DNA of 64,000 nt from Dallia pectoralis (lineage: Eukaryota > Chordata > Actinopteri > Esociformes > Umbridae). Position numbers and translations under genes: made by a program. Each line of letters starts with the position of its first letter. Positions within the stretch are counted from its first letter, which is position 1. Positions 25,215 to 35,572 of this stretch are shown here, in pieces. The notes beneath the pieces are model-generated. The model was not told the DNA's origin and did not search any database. It worked only from the letters and a program-made list of their open reading frames with translations. The DNA lies in assembly GCA_029465975.1 (NCBI GenBank), contig CM055745.1:9028203-9092202 (forward strand), read 5' to 3'.

Positions 25215-25395
25215 ACTGTGTACATACATTTATATATATACACTTTAAGTGTGATCTGCAAAAGACTGCAGGTGTTTTAATATATTGATTAGATTGTTAA
25301 TTTTACACTTTTCCAATCTGTATTAAATATTGATCCTATATGTGTTTTAGTATAATAGATTGACTGCATGTGTGTATTAAGTTGATCATTAGTAG

Positions 25396-25485
<90 letters not shown>

Positions 25486-25796
25486 CATGTTCTTTAGTAA
25501 CAAACACTATCTCAATTGTACCAAAACAGAATTTGATTATCTTTTTACATTTAAACAATTAAAATAAATGTTTTGTGAATCCATACATTTTGTTTCTGAT
25601 ATATTTTTGTTTGTTTTCCGGTTCTCAATTTTCCATATCTATATTCCTACTTTCTTGACTTTTTCCTTTTTCCTAAAGATGAGTGATTGGGTTTTTGGAT
25701 TTACCAAAATAACGTTGTTAGTCCTGAAAATAAATATTTGTAAGGAGTCTGTTCTGATTCAGGAAATATAAATGTAATGTCATGTTTTGCTCACAG

Positions 25797-25881
25797 AGAC
25801 CAACAGGAGAGAACAGAGACTGAGATTCTCAGTGGTCAATCTGTCCAGAGTCATCAAACAGACCTGTCCTCCATATTCACT
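25797..25881 (+). CDS. NLR family gene, right copy: third leader exon
   Basis: Plus-strand twin of 361-445: AG acceptor at 25795-25796, GT donor at 25882, 85 bp, same phase. It encodes the RDQQERTETEILSGQ...DLSSIFT leader. This exon is intact, but the two preceding coding exons lie on the opposite strand in this assembly, so the gene as assembled lacks its own start codon. Confidence 0.75.
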
Positions 25882-26015
25882 GTATGTGGTCTTGTTATGT
25901 GCATTTATTTATGTTTACCTCCAAGTTTATCTGACAATCATTCATACTTTCGTTCTTTATTATTCATATATAATTTGATTCAAACCATGTGAACCTTTTC
26001 CTCTGCTTTTTCAAG

Positions 26016-26238
26016 TTACTTGAACCAGAATATCATGATATTTGTGAAGAAAGAGTTAGAGAGGTTCAAGAAAATGGTGATTCAGATCTCCCAGAAGGCT
26101 TTGAGAGTCAGAGGGAGGATGAGGAAGGTGTGGACCCTGAAGATGTGAAGCAGGAGAGCAGTGCCAAGAGGGCTCTGAAGATCACACTGCATGTCCTGAG
26201 GAACATGAACCAGGAGCTTGCTGACACACTGGAAAGAA
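26016..26238 (+). pseudogene. NLR family gene, right copy: pre-FISNA exon with indels
   Basis: Exon between an AG acceptor (26014-26015) and a GTAAGG donor (26239). It matches the intact left exon 1-218, but an extra C after GAAC, a missing AG near GGTGATTCAG and losses in the KSSAKEGA and NQKEL regions disrupt the frame. The tail KRALKITLHVLRNMNQELAD is recognisable. The errors are at short homopolymers or repeats and may be sequencing errors. Confidence 0.75.
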
Positions 26239-26501
26239 GTAAGGATTGTCTGACTTTACTGTTGAATGTTTCATTATGAGGAACATTTAAAAAAGCTTTA
26301 TGTAGCTGTTTAACTCAATAATAATGTAGCACCTTTAAGACAAAACAAGTATGACCTCTTCTAGTGATATGTTGAATAAATTAGCATAGAAGACAGAAAG
26401 AGTGAAGAGACAGAAGATTAGAATGTACACTTAATTATTATAACTCAATGCTACAATATTGTATTTTTTAAAGACATAATATTCAGTTTCTCTTCATTCA
26501 G
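26239..26501 (+). other. NLR intron
   Basis: Short intron between GTAAGG (26239) and the ATTCAG acceptor (26496-26501). Nothing else is seen. Confidence 0.6.
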
Positions 26502-27506
26502 GTCAGTTTCCTATGATTTGCTTATGAACTCAAATCTAACCTGAAGAAAAAGTGTCAGTCTGTATTTGAGGGTATCGCTAGAGAAGGAACAGCACTTCTG
26601 AATAAGATCTACACAGAACTCTACATCACAGAGGGTGGAAGTGGAGAAGTCAATAACGAGCATGAGGTGAGACAGATTGAGACAACAACCAGGAAACCAA
26701 GCAGACCAGAGACAGCAATCAAATGTAATGACATCTTCAAACCCATACCAGGACAAGACAAACCTATCAGAACTGTGCTGACAAGGGTCGCTGGAATTGG
26801 AAAAACAGTCTCTGTGCAGAATTCATTCTAGACTGGGCTGGAAGGAAAGCCAATCAGGATCTACAATTTGTTTTTTCACTTCCCTTTAGGGAGCTGAATT
26901 TAATGAAGGAGGAAAAACTCAGTTTGATTCAACTCATCAATCATGTGTCTCCAATTGAAACCAAAACAGCAATAATCTCTAACTACACCAACTATAAAGT
27001 TCTGTTCATCTTTGATGGTCTGGATGAGTGCCGACTGCCACTTGACTTCAAGAACAACAAGACCTGTTCTGGAGTCACAGAGTCAACCACAGTGATATGC
27101 TGCTGACAAACCTCATCAGGGAAATCTGCTTCCCTCTGCTCTCCTCTGGATAACTACCAGACCTGCAGCAGCCAATCAGATCCCTTCACTGTGTGTTGAC
27201 CAGGTGACAGAGGTGAGAGGTTCAATGACCGCCAGAAGAGGAGTGCTTCAGGAAGAGATTCAGTGATGAGTACCTGGCCAGCAGGAGTCATCTCACACAT
27301 AAAGACATCAAGGAGCCTCCACATCATGTGTCACACCAGTCTTCTGTTGGATTGTTGCTACAATCATACATGTTGACTACAGATGATAAGTAGAGCTGCC
27401 CAAGACCTAACAGACATGTACTCACACTTCCTTGTGTTTCAGTCCACAAACAGGAATGTAAAGTATGATGGGAAAAGAGACAGATCCACACTGGAATAGA
27501 GAGCAT
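26502..27506 (+). pseudogene. FISNA-NACHT exon, copy 1 (uninterrupted by retroelement, cut by scaffold gap)
   Basis: Large NLR exon encoding the FISNA domain (LKKKCQSVFEGIA, ELYITEGGSGEVNNEHEVRQ) and then the NACHT NTPase. Walker A is VAGIGKTVSV (about 26790-26825) and Walker B is LFIFDGLDEC (27003-27033). Motifs beyond it include ITTRPAAANQI-like sequence with a frame break, and HIMCH. NACHT ATPases bind nucleotide and drive oligomerisation of the sensor. Single-base losses, such as in GTGCAGAATTCATTC after Walker A, create stops. The exon ends in the 500-N gap. Copy 2 at 28007 repeats the same region, so the two may be alleles placed in series. Confidence 0.8.
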
Positions 27507-28006
27507 NNNNNNNNNNNNNNNNNNNNNNNNNNNNNNNNNNNNNNNNNNNNNNNNNNNNNNNNNNNNNNNNNNNNNNNNNNNNNNNNNNNNNNNNNNNNNN
27601 NNNNNNNNNNNNNNNNNNNNNNNNNNNNNNNNNNNNNNNNNNNNNNNNNNNNNNNNNNNNNNNNNNNNNNNNNNNNNNNNNNNNNNNNNNNNNNNNNNNN
27701 NNNNNNNNNNNNNNNNNNNNNNNNNNNNNNNNNNNNNNNNNNNNNNNNNNNNNNNNNNNNNNNNNNNNNNNNNNNNNNNNNNNNNNNNNNNNNNNNNNNN
27801 NNNNNNNNNNNNNNNNNNNNNNNNNNNNNNNNNNNNNNNNNNNNNNNNNNNNNNNNNNNNNNNNNNNNNNNNNNNNNNNNNNNNNNNNNNNNNNNNNNNN
27901 NNNNNNNNNNNNNNNNNNNNNNNNNNNNNNNNNNNNNNNNNNNNNNNNNNNNNNNNNNNNNNNNNNNNNNNNNNNNNNNNNNNNNNNNNNNNNNNNNNNN
28001 NNNNNN
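27507..28006. other. Scaffold gap, exactly 500 N
   Basis: A run of 500 N, the conventional placeholder for a gap of unknown size. It separates two homologous copies of the NACHT exon. Confidence 0.99.
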
Positions 28007-28352
28007 AAGGAGAGTGTCAGTCTGTATTTGAGGTATGTCGCTAGAGGAACCCAACACTTCTGAATAAGATCTACACAGAACTCTACATCACAGAAGGTGG
28101 AAGTGGAAGTCAATAATGAACATGAGGTGAGACAGATTGAGACAACAACCAGGAAACAAGCAAGACCAGAGACAGCAATCAAATGTAATGACATCTTCAA
28201 ACCCATACCAGGACAAGACAAACCTATCAGAACTGTGCTGACAAAAGGAGTCGCTGGAATTGGAAAAACTGTCTCTGTGCAGAAATTCATTCTAGACTGG
28301 GCTGAAGGAAAAGCCAATCAGGATCTCCAATTTATTTTTCACTCCCTTTAGG
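28007..28352 (+). pseudogene. FISNA-NACHT exon, copy 2, 5' part (before retroelement insertion)
   Basis: Same region as 26550-26893: FISNA end (VNNEHEVRQIETTTRK), the linker through DIFKPIPGQDKPIRTVL and a complete Walker A segment GVAGIGKTVSVQKFILDWAE. The frame is intact from 28097 to 28351. It stops at the insertion site of the LTR element; the exon resumes at 31901. The TTAGG target duplication is at 28348-28352. Confidence 0.82.
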
Positions 28353-28502
28353 TGTCATGATATGTAATAGATAAGTAACCTATTGAAACCCGTAATGAGG
28401 AATGTAATGTTGGGGTTACTGGGCGGGGCACAGACAGATAAAGATGTCACGGCTATAACACAGACCTGTCTCGTGTCGTTACTAAAGCATCATCACAAAA
28501 CA
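28353..28502 (+). repeat. LTR 1 of tandem Gypsy element
   Basis: 150-bp LTR with TG...CA ends, preceded by TTAGG. Confidence 0.85.
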
Positions 28503-28556
28503 TGGTGTCAGAAGTAAAGTACTACAGAAATTAATACGCCAACGAGTATAACCAAG

Positions 28557-28922
28557 ATGGATGGATTGAAGCCACCGGCGGGACTGGATCTACTGCACGG
28601 TAATTTGTCGGAGAACTGGAGAAGATTTCGGCAACGGTTTGAGCTGTATCTAGACGCAACCGGTAGCGCTAGCAAGCCAGCCAAGGTAAAGTCCTCGCTG
28701 TTGCTTCATGTAGCCGGCGAAGAAGCGGTTGAAGTGTATAATACCTTCACGTTCGATAAAGACGATGATAAATATAGTCTGTCCAAAATAATGGCGAAAT
28801 TTGAAGAGTACTGCAACCCAAAAAAGAACATAACCTATGAGAGGTATAAGTTTTTCAGATGTGTGCAACACACACCAGAGGCGCCAAACCAAAGAACCAT
28901 TGCATCCACACAGGGTTCCTGA
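28557..28922 (+). pseudogene. Truncated Gypsy gag, unit 1
   Basis: A 121-codon frame starting MDGLKPPAGLDLLHGNLSEN. The segment NWRRFRQRFELYL and the later VKSSLLLHVAGEEAVEVY are typical of the Gag capsid N-terminal part of Ty3/Gypsy (K02A2.6-like) elements. About 100 residues are retained; the frame then crosses the internal deletion into out-of-frame integrase sequence. The capsid C-terminal part and zinc knuckle are missing. Confidence 0.75.
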
Positions 28923-29634
28923 AAGACCCTGGCAGAAGATAGGTGTTGATTTGTTTAACTTTGACCAACAGGACTATCTGCTTTTGGTAGATTACCACTC
29001 AAAATTCATTGAGGTGGAGTGGCTAAGATCAGACACAAGAAGCAATACGGTCATTACACATCTGAAGTCACAATTTGCCAGACATGGAATTCCTGAAACT
29101 GTTAGCTGAATAATGGGCCACAGTTTAGCTCCCGTGAGTTTTGATTTTTGCGAAAGAGTGGGAGTTCAAGCACAAAACCTCTAGCCCCCATCACGCACAG
29201 TCAAATGGAATGGCTGAAAGAGGAGTGCAGACTGTTAAACAGATGCTTAAGAAAGCTAAGGCTGATGGGAAAGATCCATACTTGTCTCTGCTGAATCTGA
29301 GGAGCACACCCATGGAGGATATTGGAGCATCTCCGCTCAACTGTTAATGGGTCGAAGGCTGAGGACGAGACTTCCGATTACATCGGAGTTGTTGAAGCCT
29401 CGTATGGTAACTGAGCCAGTACAGCAGTTGTTGGAAAACAGGCAAAAGAAGCAGAAAGAATATTTCGACCAAGGAGCCAGGCCTCTTCGGCTTTTGGGTG
29501 GCGACAATGTAAGAATATGGCAAGATGGCACATGGAATCCAGCTGAGGTAACTGGAGTGTCTGAGCAGCCAAGATCTTATGTCGTTCAGACACCTGAGGG
29601 AAGGTGTACAGGAGGAACAGAACATTGTTAAAGA
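28890..29634 (+). pseudogene. Gypsy integrase 3' part, unit 1 (frameshifted)
   Basis: Integrase core: GVDLFNFDQQDYLLLVDYHS holds the first catalytic Asp. The second (normally SDNGPQF) is damaged here by a deletion at 29103-29120, and the glutamate region is HHAQSNGMAERGVQTVK. The C-terminal region (FDQGARPL, VRIWQDGTWNPAEV) follows. The zinc-binding N-terminal domain is missing. Frames break near 29110 and 29345. Confidence 0.75.
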
Positions 29635-30061
29635 AATCAAATGAACAAGTGACACCTCAGAAAGCAAGAACATGGACAATGAAGATGAGACTCAACAAAA
29701 TGAGTATAACAACGCAGAGAAAAAACACAACTTTGACACCCAATTGTGGAAAGGGTGCCAGTCCCACCGAGCTCTCTAGCTTACCGGTGAAATCTGCATG
29801 TGGACGTGTAGTCTCAAAACCGAGGAGGCTTATTGAGGAGTAGTTCAATGATGTCTCCTCAAGTTCAAACAATGTAACAGTTCAAAGGACAGTGTTATGT
29901 AAAAAAAAAAAAAAAAAAAAAAGTACTATTAATAACAGTTATAATGCTGGTGTGTTATGTTGAGCTTTATAGAAGGTGGAGACTTTTCTTGTTTTTTTTT
30001 TGCTGTTTGTAAAAAAAAAAAAAAAATTTAAAAAAGAAAAAAAAAAAAAAGAAAAGGGAGA

Positions 30062-30211
30062 TGTCATGATATGTAATAGATAAGTAACCTATTGCTACCC
30101 GTAATGAGGAATGTAATGTTGGGGTTACTGGGCGGGGCACAGACAGATAAAGATGTCACGGCTATAACACAGACCTGTCTCGTGTCGTTACTAAAGCATC
30201 ATCACAAAACA
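30062..30211 (+). repeat. LTR 2 (shared middle LTR)
   Basis: 150-bp LTR between the two interiors, nearly identical to LTR 1. Confidence 0.85.
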
Positions 30212-30263
30212 TGGTGTCAAGTAAAGTACTACAGAAATTAATACGCCAACGAGTATAACCAAG

Positions 30264-30560
30264 ATGGATGGATTGAAGCCACCGGCGGGACTGGATCTAC
30301 TGCACGGTAATTTGTCGGAGAACTGGAAGATTTCGGCAACGGTTTGAGCTGTATCTAGACGCAACCGGTAGCGCTAGCAAGCCAGCCAAGGTAAAGTCCT
30401 CGCTGTTGCTTCATGTAGCCGGCGAAGAAGCGGTTGAAGTGTATAATACCTTCACGTTCGATAAAGGCGATGATAAATATAGTCTGTCCAAAATAATGGC
30501 GAAATTTGAAAGTACTGCAACCCAAAAAGAACATAACCTATGAGAGGTATAAGTTTTTCA
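30264..30560 (+). pseudogene. Truncated Gypsy gag, unit 2
   Basis: Same gag start as unit 1, but with small deletions (for example GAACTGGAAGATTT at 30320-30333) that shift the frame. It ends at the internal-deletion junction near 30560, where the joining sequence differs from unit 1. Confidence 0.7.
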
Positions 30561-30594
30561 GAGAAATATATACCTAGCCTCGCTCGGAGAACCA

Positions 30595-31332
30595 TTGCAT
30601 CCACACAGGGTTCCTGAAAGACCCTGGCAGAAGATAGGTGTTGATTTGTTTAACTTTGACCAACAGGACTATCTGCTTTTGGTAGATTACCACTCAAAAT
30701 TCATTGAGGTGGAGTGGCTAAGATCAGACACAAGAAGCAATACGGTCATTACACATCTGAAGTCACAATTTGCCAGACATGGAATTCCTGAAACTGTTAT
30801 TTCAGACAATGGGCCACAGTTTAGCTCCCGTGAGTTTTGATTTTGCGAAAGAGTGGGAGTTCAAGCACAAAACCTCTAGCCCCCATCACGCACAGTCAAA
30901 TGGAATGGCTGAAAGAGGAGTGCAGACTGTTAAACAGATGCTTAAGAAAGCTAAGGCTGATGGGAAAGATCCATACTTGTCTCTGCTGAATCTGAGGAGC
31001 ACACCCATGGAGGATATTGGAGCATCTCCGCTCAACTGTTAATGGGTCGAAGGCTGAGGACGAGACTTCCGATTACATCGGAGTTGTTGAAGCCTCGTAT
31101 GGTAACTGAGCCAGTACAGCAGTTGTTGGAAAACAGGCAAAAGAAGCAGAAAGAATATTTCGACCAAGGAGCCAGGCCTCTTCAGAAACTGCAGGTTGGC
31201 GACAATGTAAGAATATGGCAAGATGGCACATGGAATCCAGCTGAGGTAACTGGAGTGTCTGAGCAGCCAAGATCTTATGTCGTTCCGGAGCACCTGGGGG
31301 AAAGGTGTACAGGAGGAACAGAACATTGTTAA
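30595..31332 (+). pseudogene. Gypsy integrase 3' part, unit 2
   Basis: Retains KIGVDLFNFDQQDYLLLVDY, ETVISDNGPQFSSREF (second catalytic Asp intact, unlike unit 1) and the AERGVQTVK glutamate motif in a second frame after a one-base change near 30840. The C-terminal region LQKLQVGDNVRIWQDGTW is better preserved than in unit 1. Confidence 0.75.
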
Positions 31333-31752
31333 AGAAATCAAATGAACAAAGTGGCCTCAAGCAAGAACATGGACAATGAAGATGAGACTCAACAAAATGA
31401 GTATAACAACGCAGAGAAAAAACACAACTTTGACACCCAATTGTGGAAAGGGTGCCAGTCCCACCGAGCTCTCTAGCTTACCGGTGAAATCTGCATGTGG
31501 ACGTGTAGTCTCAAAACCGAGGAGGCTTATTGAGGAGTAGTTCAATGATGTCTCCTCAAGTTCAAACAGTATAACAGTTCAAAGGACAGTGTTATGTAAA
31601 AAAAAAAAAAAAAAAAAAAGTACTAATAATAACAGTTATAATGCTGGTGTGTTATGTTGAGCTTTATAGAAGGTGGAGACTTTTCTTGTTTTTTTTTTGC
31701 TGTTTGTAAAAAAAAAAAAAAATTTAAAAAAGAAAAAAAAGAAAAAGGGAGA

Positions 31753-31900
31753 TGTCATGATATGTAATAGATATAACCTATTGCTACTCGTAATGAGGAA
31801 TGTGAATGTTGGGGTTACTTCAAGGGCACAGACAGATAAAGATGTCACGGCTATAACACAGACCTGTCTCGTGTCGCTACTAAAGCATCATCACAAAACA
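31753..31900 (+). repeat. LTR 3 of tandem Gypsy element
   Basis: 148-bp LTR, preceded by a polypurine tract and followed by the TTAGG duplication. Confidence 0.85.
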
Positions 31901-33289
31901 TTAGGGAGCTGAACTTAATGAAGGAGGAAAACTCAGTTTGATTCAACTCATCAATCATGTCTCAATTGAAACCAAAACGGCAATAATCTCAAACTACACC
32001 AACTATAAAGTTCTGTTCATCTTGATGGTCTGGATGAGTGCCGACTGCTCCCTTAACTTCAAGAACAACAAGACCTGTTGTGATGTCACAGAGTCAACCT
32101 CAGTGGATATGCTGCTGACAAACCTCATCAGGGGAAATCTGCTTCCTCTGCTCTCCTCTGATAACTACCAGACCTGCAGCAGCCAATCAGATCCCTTCAT
32201 GGTGTGTTGACCAGGTGACAGAGGTGAGAGGGTTCAATGACCCCCAGAAAGAGGAGTACTTCAGGAAGAGATTCAGTGATGAGGACTTGGCCAGCAGAAT
32301 CATCTCACACATAAAGACATCAAGGAGCCTCCACATCATGTGTCACATACCATAGTCTTCTGTTGGATTGTTGCTACAATCCTTGGGTACATGTTGACTA
32401 CAGATGATAAAGTAGAGCTGCCCAAGACCCTAACAGCTATGTATTCACACTTCCTTGTGTTTCAGTCAACAAACAGGAATGTGAAGTATGATGGGAAAAA
32501 AAGAGACAGATCCACACTGGAAACCGGAGAGCATTAAGACACTGGGAAAAACTGGCTTTCAACAGCTACAGAAAGGCAACCTGATTTTCTATGAAACAGA
32601 CCTGAAAGAGTGTGGCATTGATATCAATGAAGCATCAGTGTACTCAGGAGTCTGTACACAGATGTTTAGAACAGAGGCTGTGCGCCAGGAGAAGGTGTTC
32701 TGCTTTGTCCATCTGAGCATTCAGGAGTTTCTAGCTGCCTCTATATGTGTTTCATTCCACAACAATAATACAAATCTAATGAATGGACAACAATCAACCA
32801 TCAGAACACTTCTGCTCTGAAAATACCTGTAATAGATTTCCACAAGACTGCAGTGGATAAAGCCTTCCAGAGTGAGACTGGACACCTGGATCTTTTTCTT
32901 CGCTTCCTTCTGGGCCTCTCACTGGAGTCAAATCAGAAGCATTTACAAGGTTTACTGACAAATACCAGAAGCAGCTCACAGAGTCATGAAGAAACAGTCA
33001 ATTACATCAAGGAGCAGATCAGGAAGAATCCCTCTTCAGAGAGATGCATCAATCTGTTCCACTGTCTGAATGAACTGAATGACCGTCTCTCTAGTGGAGG
33101 AGATCCAAAGGTACCTGCGATCAGGAAGTCTCTCTGATGAAGAACTGTCACCTGCACAGTGGTCAGCTCTGGTCTATGTGTTACTGACTTCAGAAGAGGA
33201 GATTGATGTGTTTGACCTGAAGAAATACTCACATCAGAGGAAGGTCTTCTGGGGTTGCTGCCAGTAATTAAGACCTGCAGAACTGCTCT
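31901..33289 (+). pseudogene. FISNA-NACHT exon, copy 2, 3' part (NACHT end, winged helix, HD2)
   Basis: Continues the NLR exon: RELNLMKEE, the Walker B region (damaged by one base in TTGATGGTC) and NLIRGNLLP. From 32488 a clean frame reads TLGKTGFQQLQKGNLIFYET through VFCFVHLSIQEFLAA, the winged-helix/HD2 part of NLRs. Later pieces are KAFQSETGHLDLFLRFLLGL, VEEIQRYLRSGSLSDEELSP and LTSEEEIDVFDLKKY. It ends at CTGCTCT|GTAAGT in the phase required by the LRR exons. About six single-base indels split it into several frames. It is either a true pseudogene or a poorly polished sequence. Confidence 0.82.
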
Positions 33290-34256
33290 GTAAGTACAGT
33301 CATGCACATTTTAATTTGCCTCATATCTGTCTCAAAATCTAATTAATTTAACTCTTATAAGGGTTCTATATGAGGAGGATTGCCTTGTGATTATTATCGA
33401 CTAGAGACCTTTAGATTATTGTGAGGTTGACAATTCAAACAGGGAGATTGCTTGACAGTGTTCACTAGTGTTGGGTGTCATTATGACCAGAGATCTGTTA
33501 CATGTACATACACATACGTGTCTGTGTTGTTTCTGTCCTGACATGTATGTACCTAGATGGGCTTATTTACATCCTGATATGTCACCTAGCTCCTCCTCTC
33601 TTGTACAACTGGCTGCCATCAGCACTTGTGTTTTTATCACTCTGTTCTCCAGCCAGATGTTTTCCTCTGTACAAATATATTATGAGCAGATATTCCACAG
33701 GAGTTCACTGGTTCTGATGAGTCCTCCAGACCCGGTTTAATGAGCAGCTTATCCTCCCACCTCACAGTTTATGACAGGATTTCAAAGCATTTTGTTTTTT
33801 CCCCACAAGTATTCACTGTCTTCTTACTACATTTCTATAAACTACCATTGCCTCCTATTTCTATCTTTTCCTGGCTTCCTGACCTTCTCCTGGGAATGGA
33901 GCTGTGACTCAGACATCCATTATGTCCACCTCTGTGTGTAGGAGGGGTTTGACTGTGTTGTAGGGATTGATGGGTGAGTTGTAGGCATCATGCCTGGGAA
34001 GCATCTACTGCACTGCCTCATCTCCTAGACAACCACTAGTGACCTATTGGATGGGTTAAAGTGTGTGCACGTTTGTCACTAGGAAGCATCTACTGCACTG
34101 CCTCATCTCCTAGACAACCACTAGTGACCTATTGGATGGGTTAAAGTGTGTGCACGTTTGTGACTAGCCGGTTGACTGTATTTCTGAGATTAGAAAAGGA
34201 AAATGCCATTTGATTTCAGAATGTGTAGTTAATTTGATCCACCAAATAACCCCACA

Positions 34257-34321
<65 letters not shown>

Positions 34322-34556
34322 ACCATCCTATTACATCCACATTATATTTTCTGAGAGTCCATGTCAGTTTTTACAGTATGCCCTAATATAGAGTTGAATT
34401 TATTTATTTACTTCTATGTCACGACTGTGACAGTTATTCTGAATCATTTGTTCCAGACTCTGATCATATCTACCACTGTGACAGTTATTCTGAATCATTT
34501 GTTCCAGACTCTGATCATATCTACCACTGTGACAGTTATTCTGAATCATTTGTTCC
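33290..34556 (+). other. NLR intron, first part, with local duplications
   Basis: No gene. It contains an 85-bp tandem duplication (unit starts 33997 and 34082, with GGAAGCATCTACTGCACTGC), a (CA)n microsatellite at about 34255-34315, and two and a half copies of a 51-bp unit with TTATTCTGAATCATTTGTTC (34434-34556). The last copy abuts the chromovirus insertion. Confidence 0.65.
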
Positions 34557-34987
34557 TGTCACGTAGATGTAGGTGGCGGAAGGATGGAGCCAGACAACCC
34601 ACGGATATACTCTAGAGTCGTTTTAATGCCGGACGGAAGAAACCCGTCAGTATTATTGCACGCCACACAGGCAAAAGTAGAGGATGCGACACAGCGCATA
34701 AAACAACCACTCCTCACACGGAGGTATAATAAACGAAGAGCCCGAGCTCACAACAAGACTCGGGCTGCACAATAATCACACGTAACATGTAACAATTCCA
34801 CACAAAGACAACCAATACAAAGGAGTTTATATAGACCTCTAATGAGGTAATGGACACCAGGTGAGTGATGACGAGACTGAACAAGGTGTGCAGGGAGGAG
34901 GAGCTGTGACGACTAATAGGCCGGGAGGACGACCGCCGAATACCGCCCGCAGGTGGAGCTGCCGCTTCTCCCGTAGGAGTCATGACA
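34557..34987 (-). repeat. 3' LTR of the chromovirus
   Basis: 431 bp, TGTCACGTAGATG to CATGACA as read on the plus strand. It differs from the partner LTR by several one-base indels. Confidence 0.9.
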
Positions 34988-34989
34988 GT

Positions 34990-35572
34990 ATCCCCCACCT
35001 GACGCGCGGCCCGGCAGCGCGTCGACCCCGACCTCGGGGCCGACCCGGAGGACGAGGAGCTGGACGATCAGGGCGCCGACGATGGAACTCCCGTCGTAGT
35101 TCTGGGTCCAGAATATCCCTCGCCGGCACCCAACATCGCTCCTCCGGGCCATACCCTCCCACTCCACCAGGTACTGGACGACCCCCGCCCCGACGTCTGG
35201 AGTCGATGACGTTGTTCACCCTGTACGCCGGGCCCCCTCGATGTCCAGGGGGCGGGGGGTCTCCAGCACCCTAGATCGCTGGAGGGGACCAGCCACCACC
35301 GGCCTGAGGAGAGAAACATGAAACGAGGGATTAATGCGATAGTCAGGTGGCAGCTGCAATCGATAAGTCACCTCGTTAACTCTCCCCAGGACTTTAAATG
35401 GCCCCACAAACCGCGGACCCAACTTCCGGCAGGGCAGGCGGACGGGAGGTTCCGGGTCGAGAGCCAGACCCGATCCCCGGGGTGTAAACGGGCGCGTCAC
35501 TGCGCCTCCGGTCAGCGGCTGCCTTTTGGCGCTGTCCAGCGTGCTGAAGGTGAACGTGTGTGGCGTCCCCAC
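34990..35572 (-). pseudogene. Chromovirus integrase C-terminus and chromodomain
   Basis: Reads RLPCRKLGPRFVGPFKVLGR and INPSFHVSLLRPV (GPY/F-type module). After a frame change comes the chromodomain core with WEGYGPEERCWVPARDIL split over frames, then a basic tail with RPRGRGRRAAG. Chromodomains direct integration to marked chromatin in this clade. Confidence 0.82.

Larger units (their letters stand above)
13238..26240 (-). repeat. Right arm of the 26-kb inverted repeat, rich in small indels
   Basis: Inverse of 1-13111. Arrays and unique parts are all recognisable, but with many one- to few-base deletions and substitutions, strongest at about 13400-17400, where the tandem units have almost lost regularity. 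The NLR exons in this arm have broken frames whereas the left copies are intact. Within it, 22425-24905 runs in the wrong (direct) orientation. Confidence 0.85.
28353..31900 (+). mobile_element. Tandem Ty3/Gypsy element (LTR-internal-LTR-internal-LTR) inside the NACHT exon
   Basis: Three 148-150-bp LTRs (28353-28502, 30062-30211, 31753-31900; TGTCATGATATG...CAAAACA) bracket two similar 1.5-kb interiors. The TTAGG target duplication flanks the whole array (28348-28352 and 31901-31905), so it arose as one insertion, later or already tandem. After each 5' LTR comes TGGTGTCAGAAG or TGGTGTCAAG (primer-binding-like); before each 3' LTR is an AAAAGGGAGA polypurine tract. Each interior keeps the gag start and the integrase end; protease, reverse transcriptase and RNase H are absent. 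It is thus non-autonomous and disrupts the NLR exon. Confidence 0.85.
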
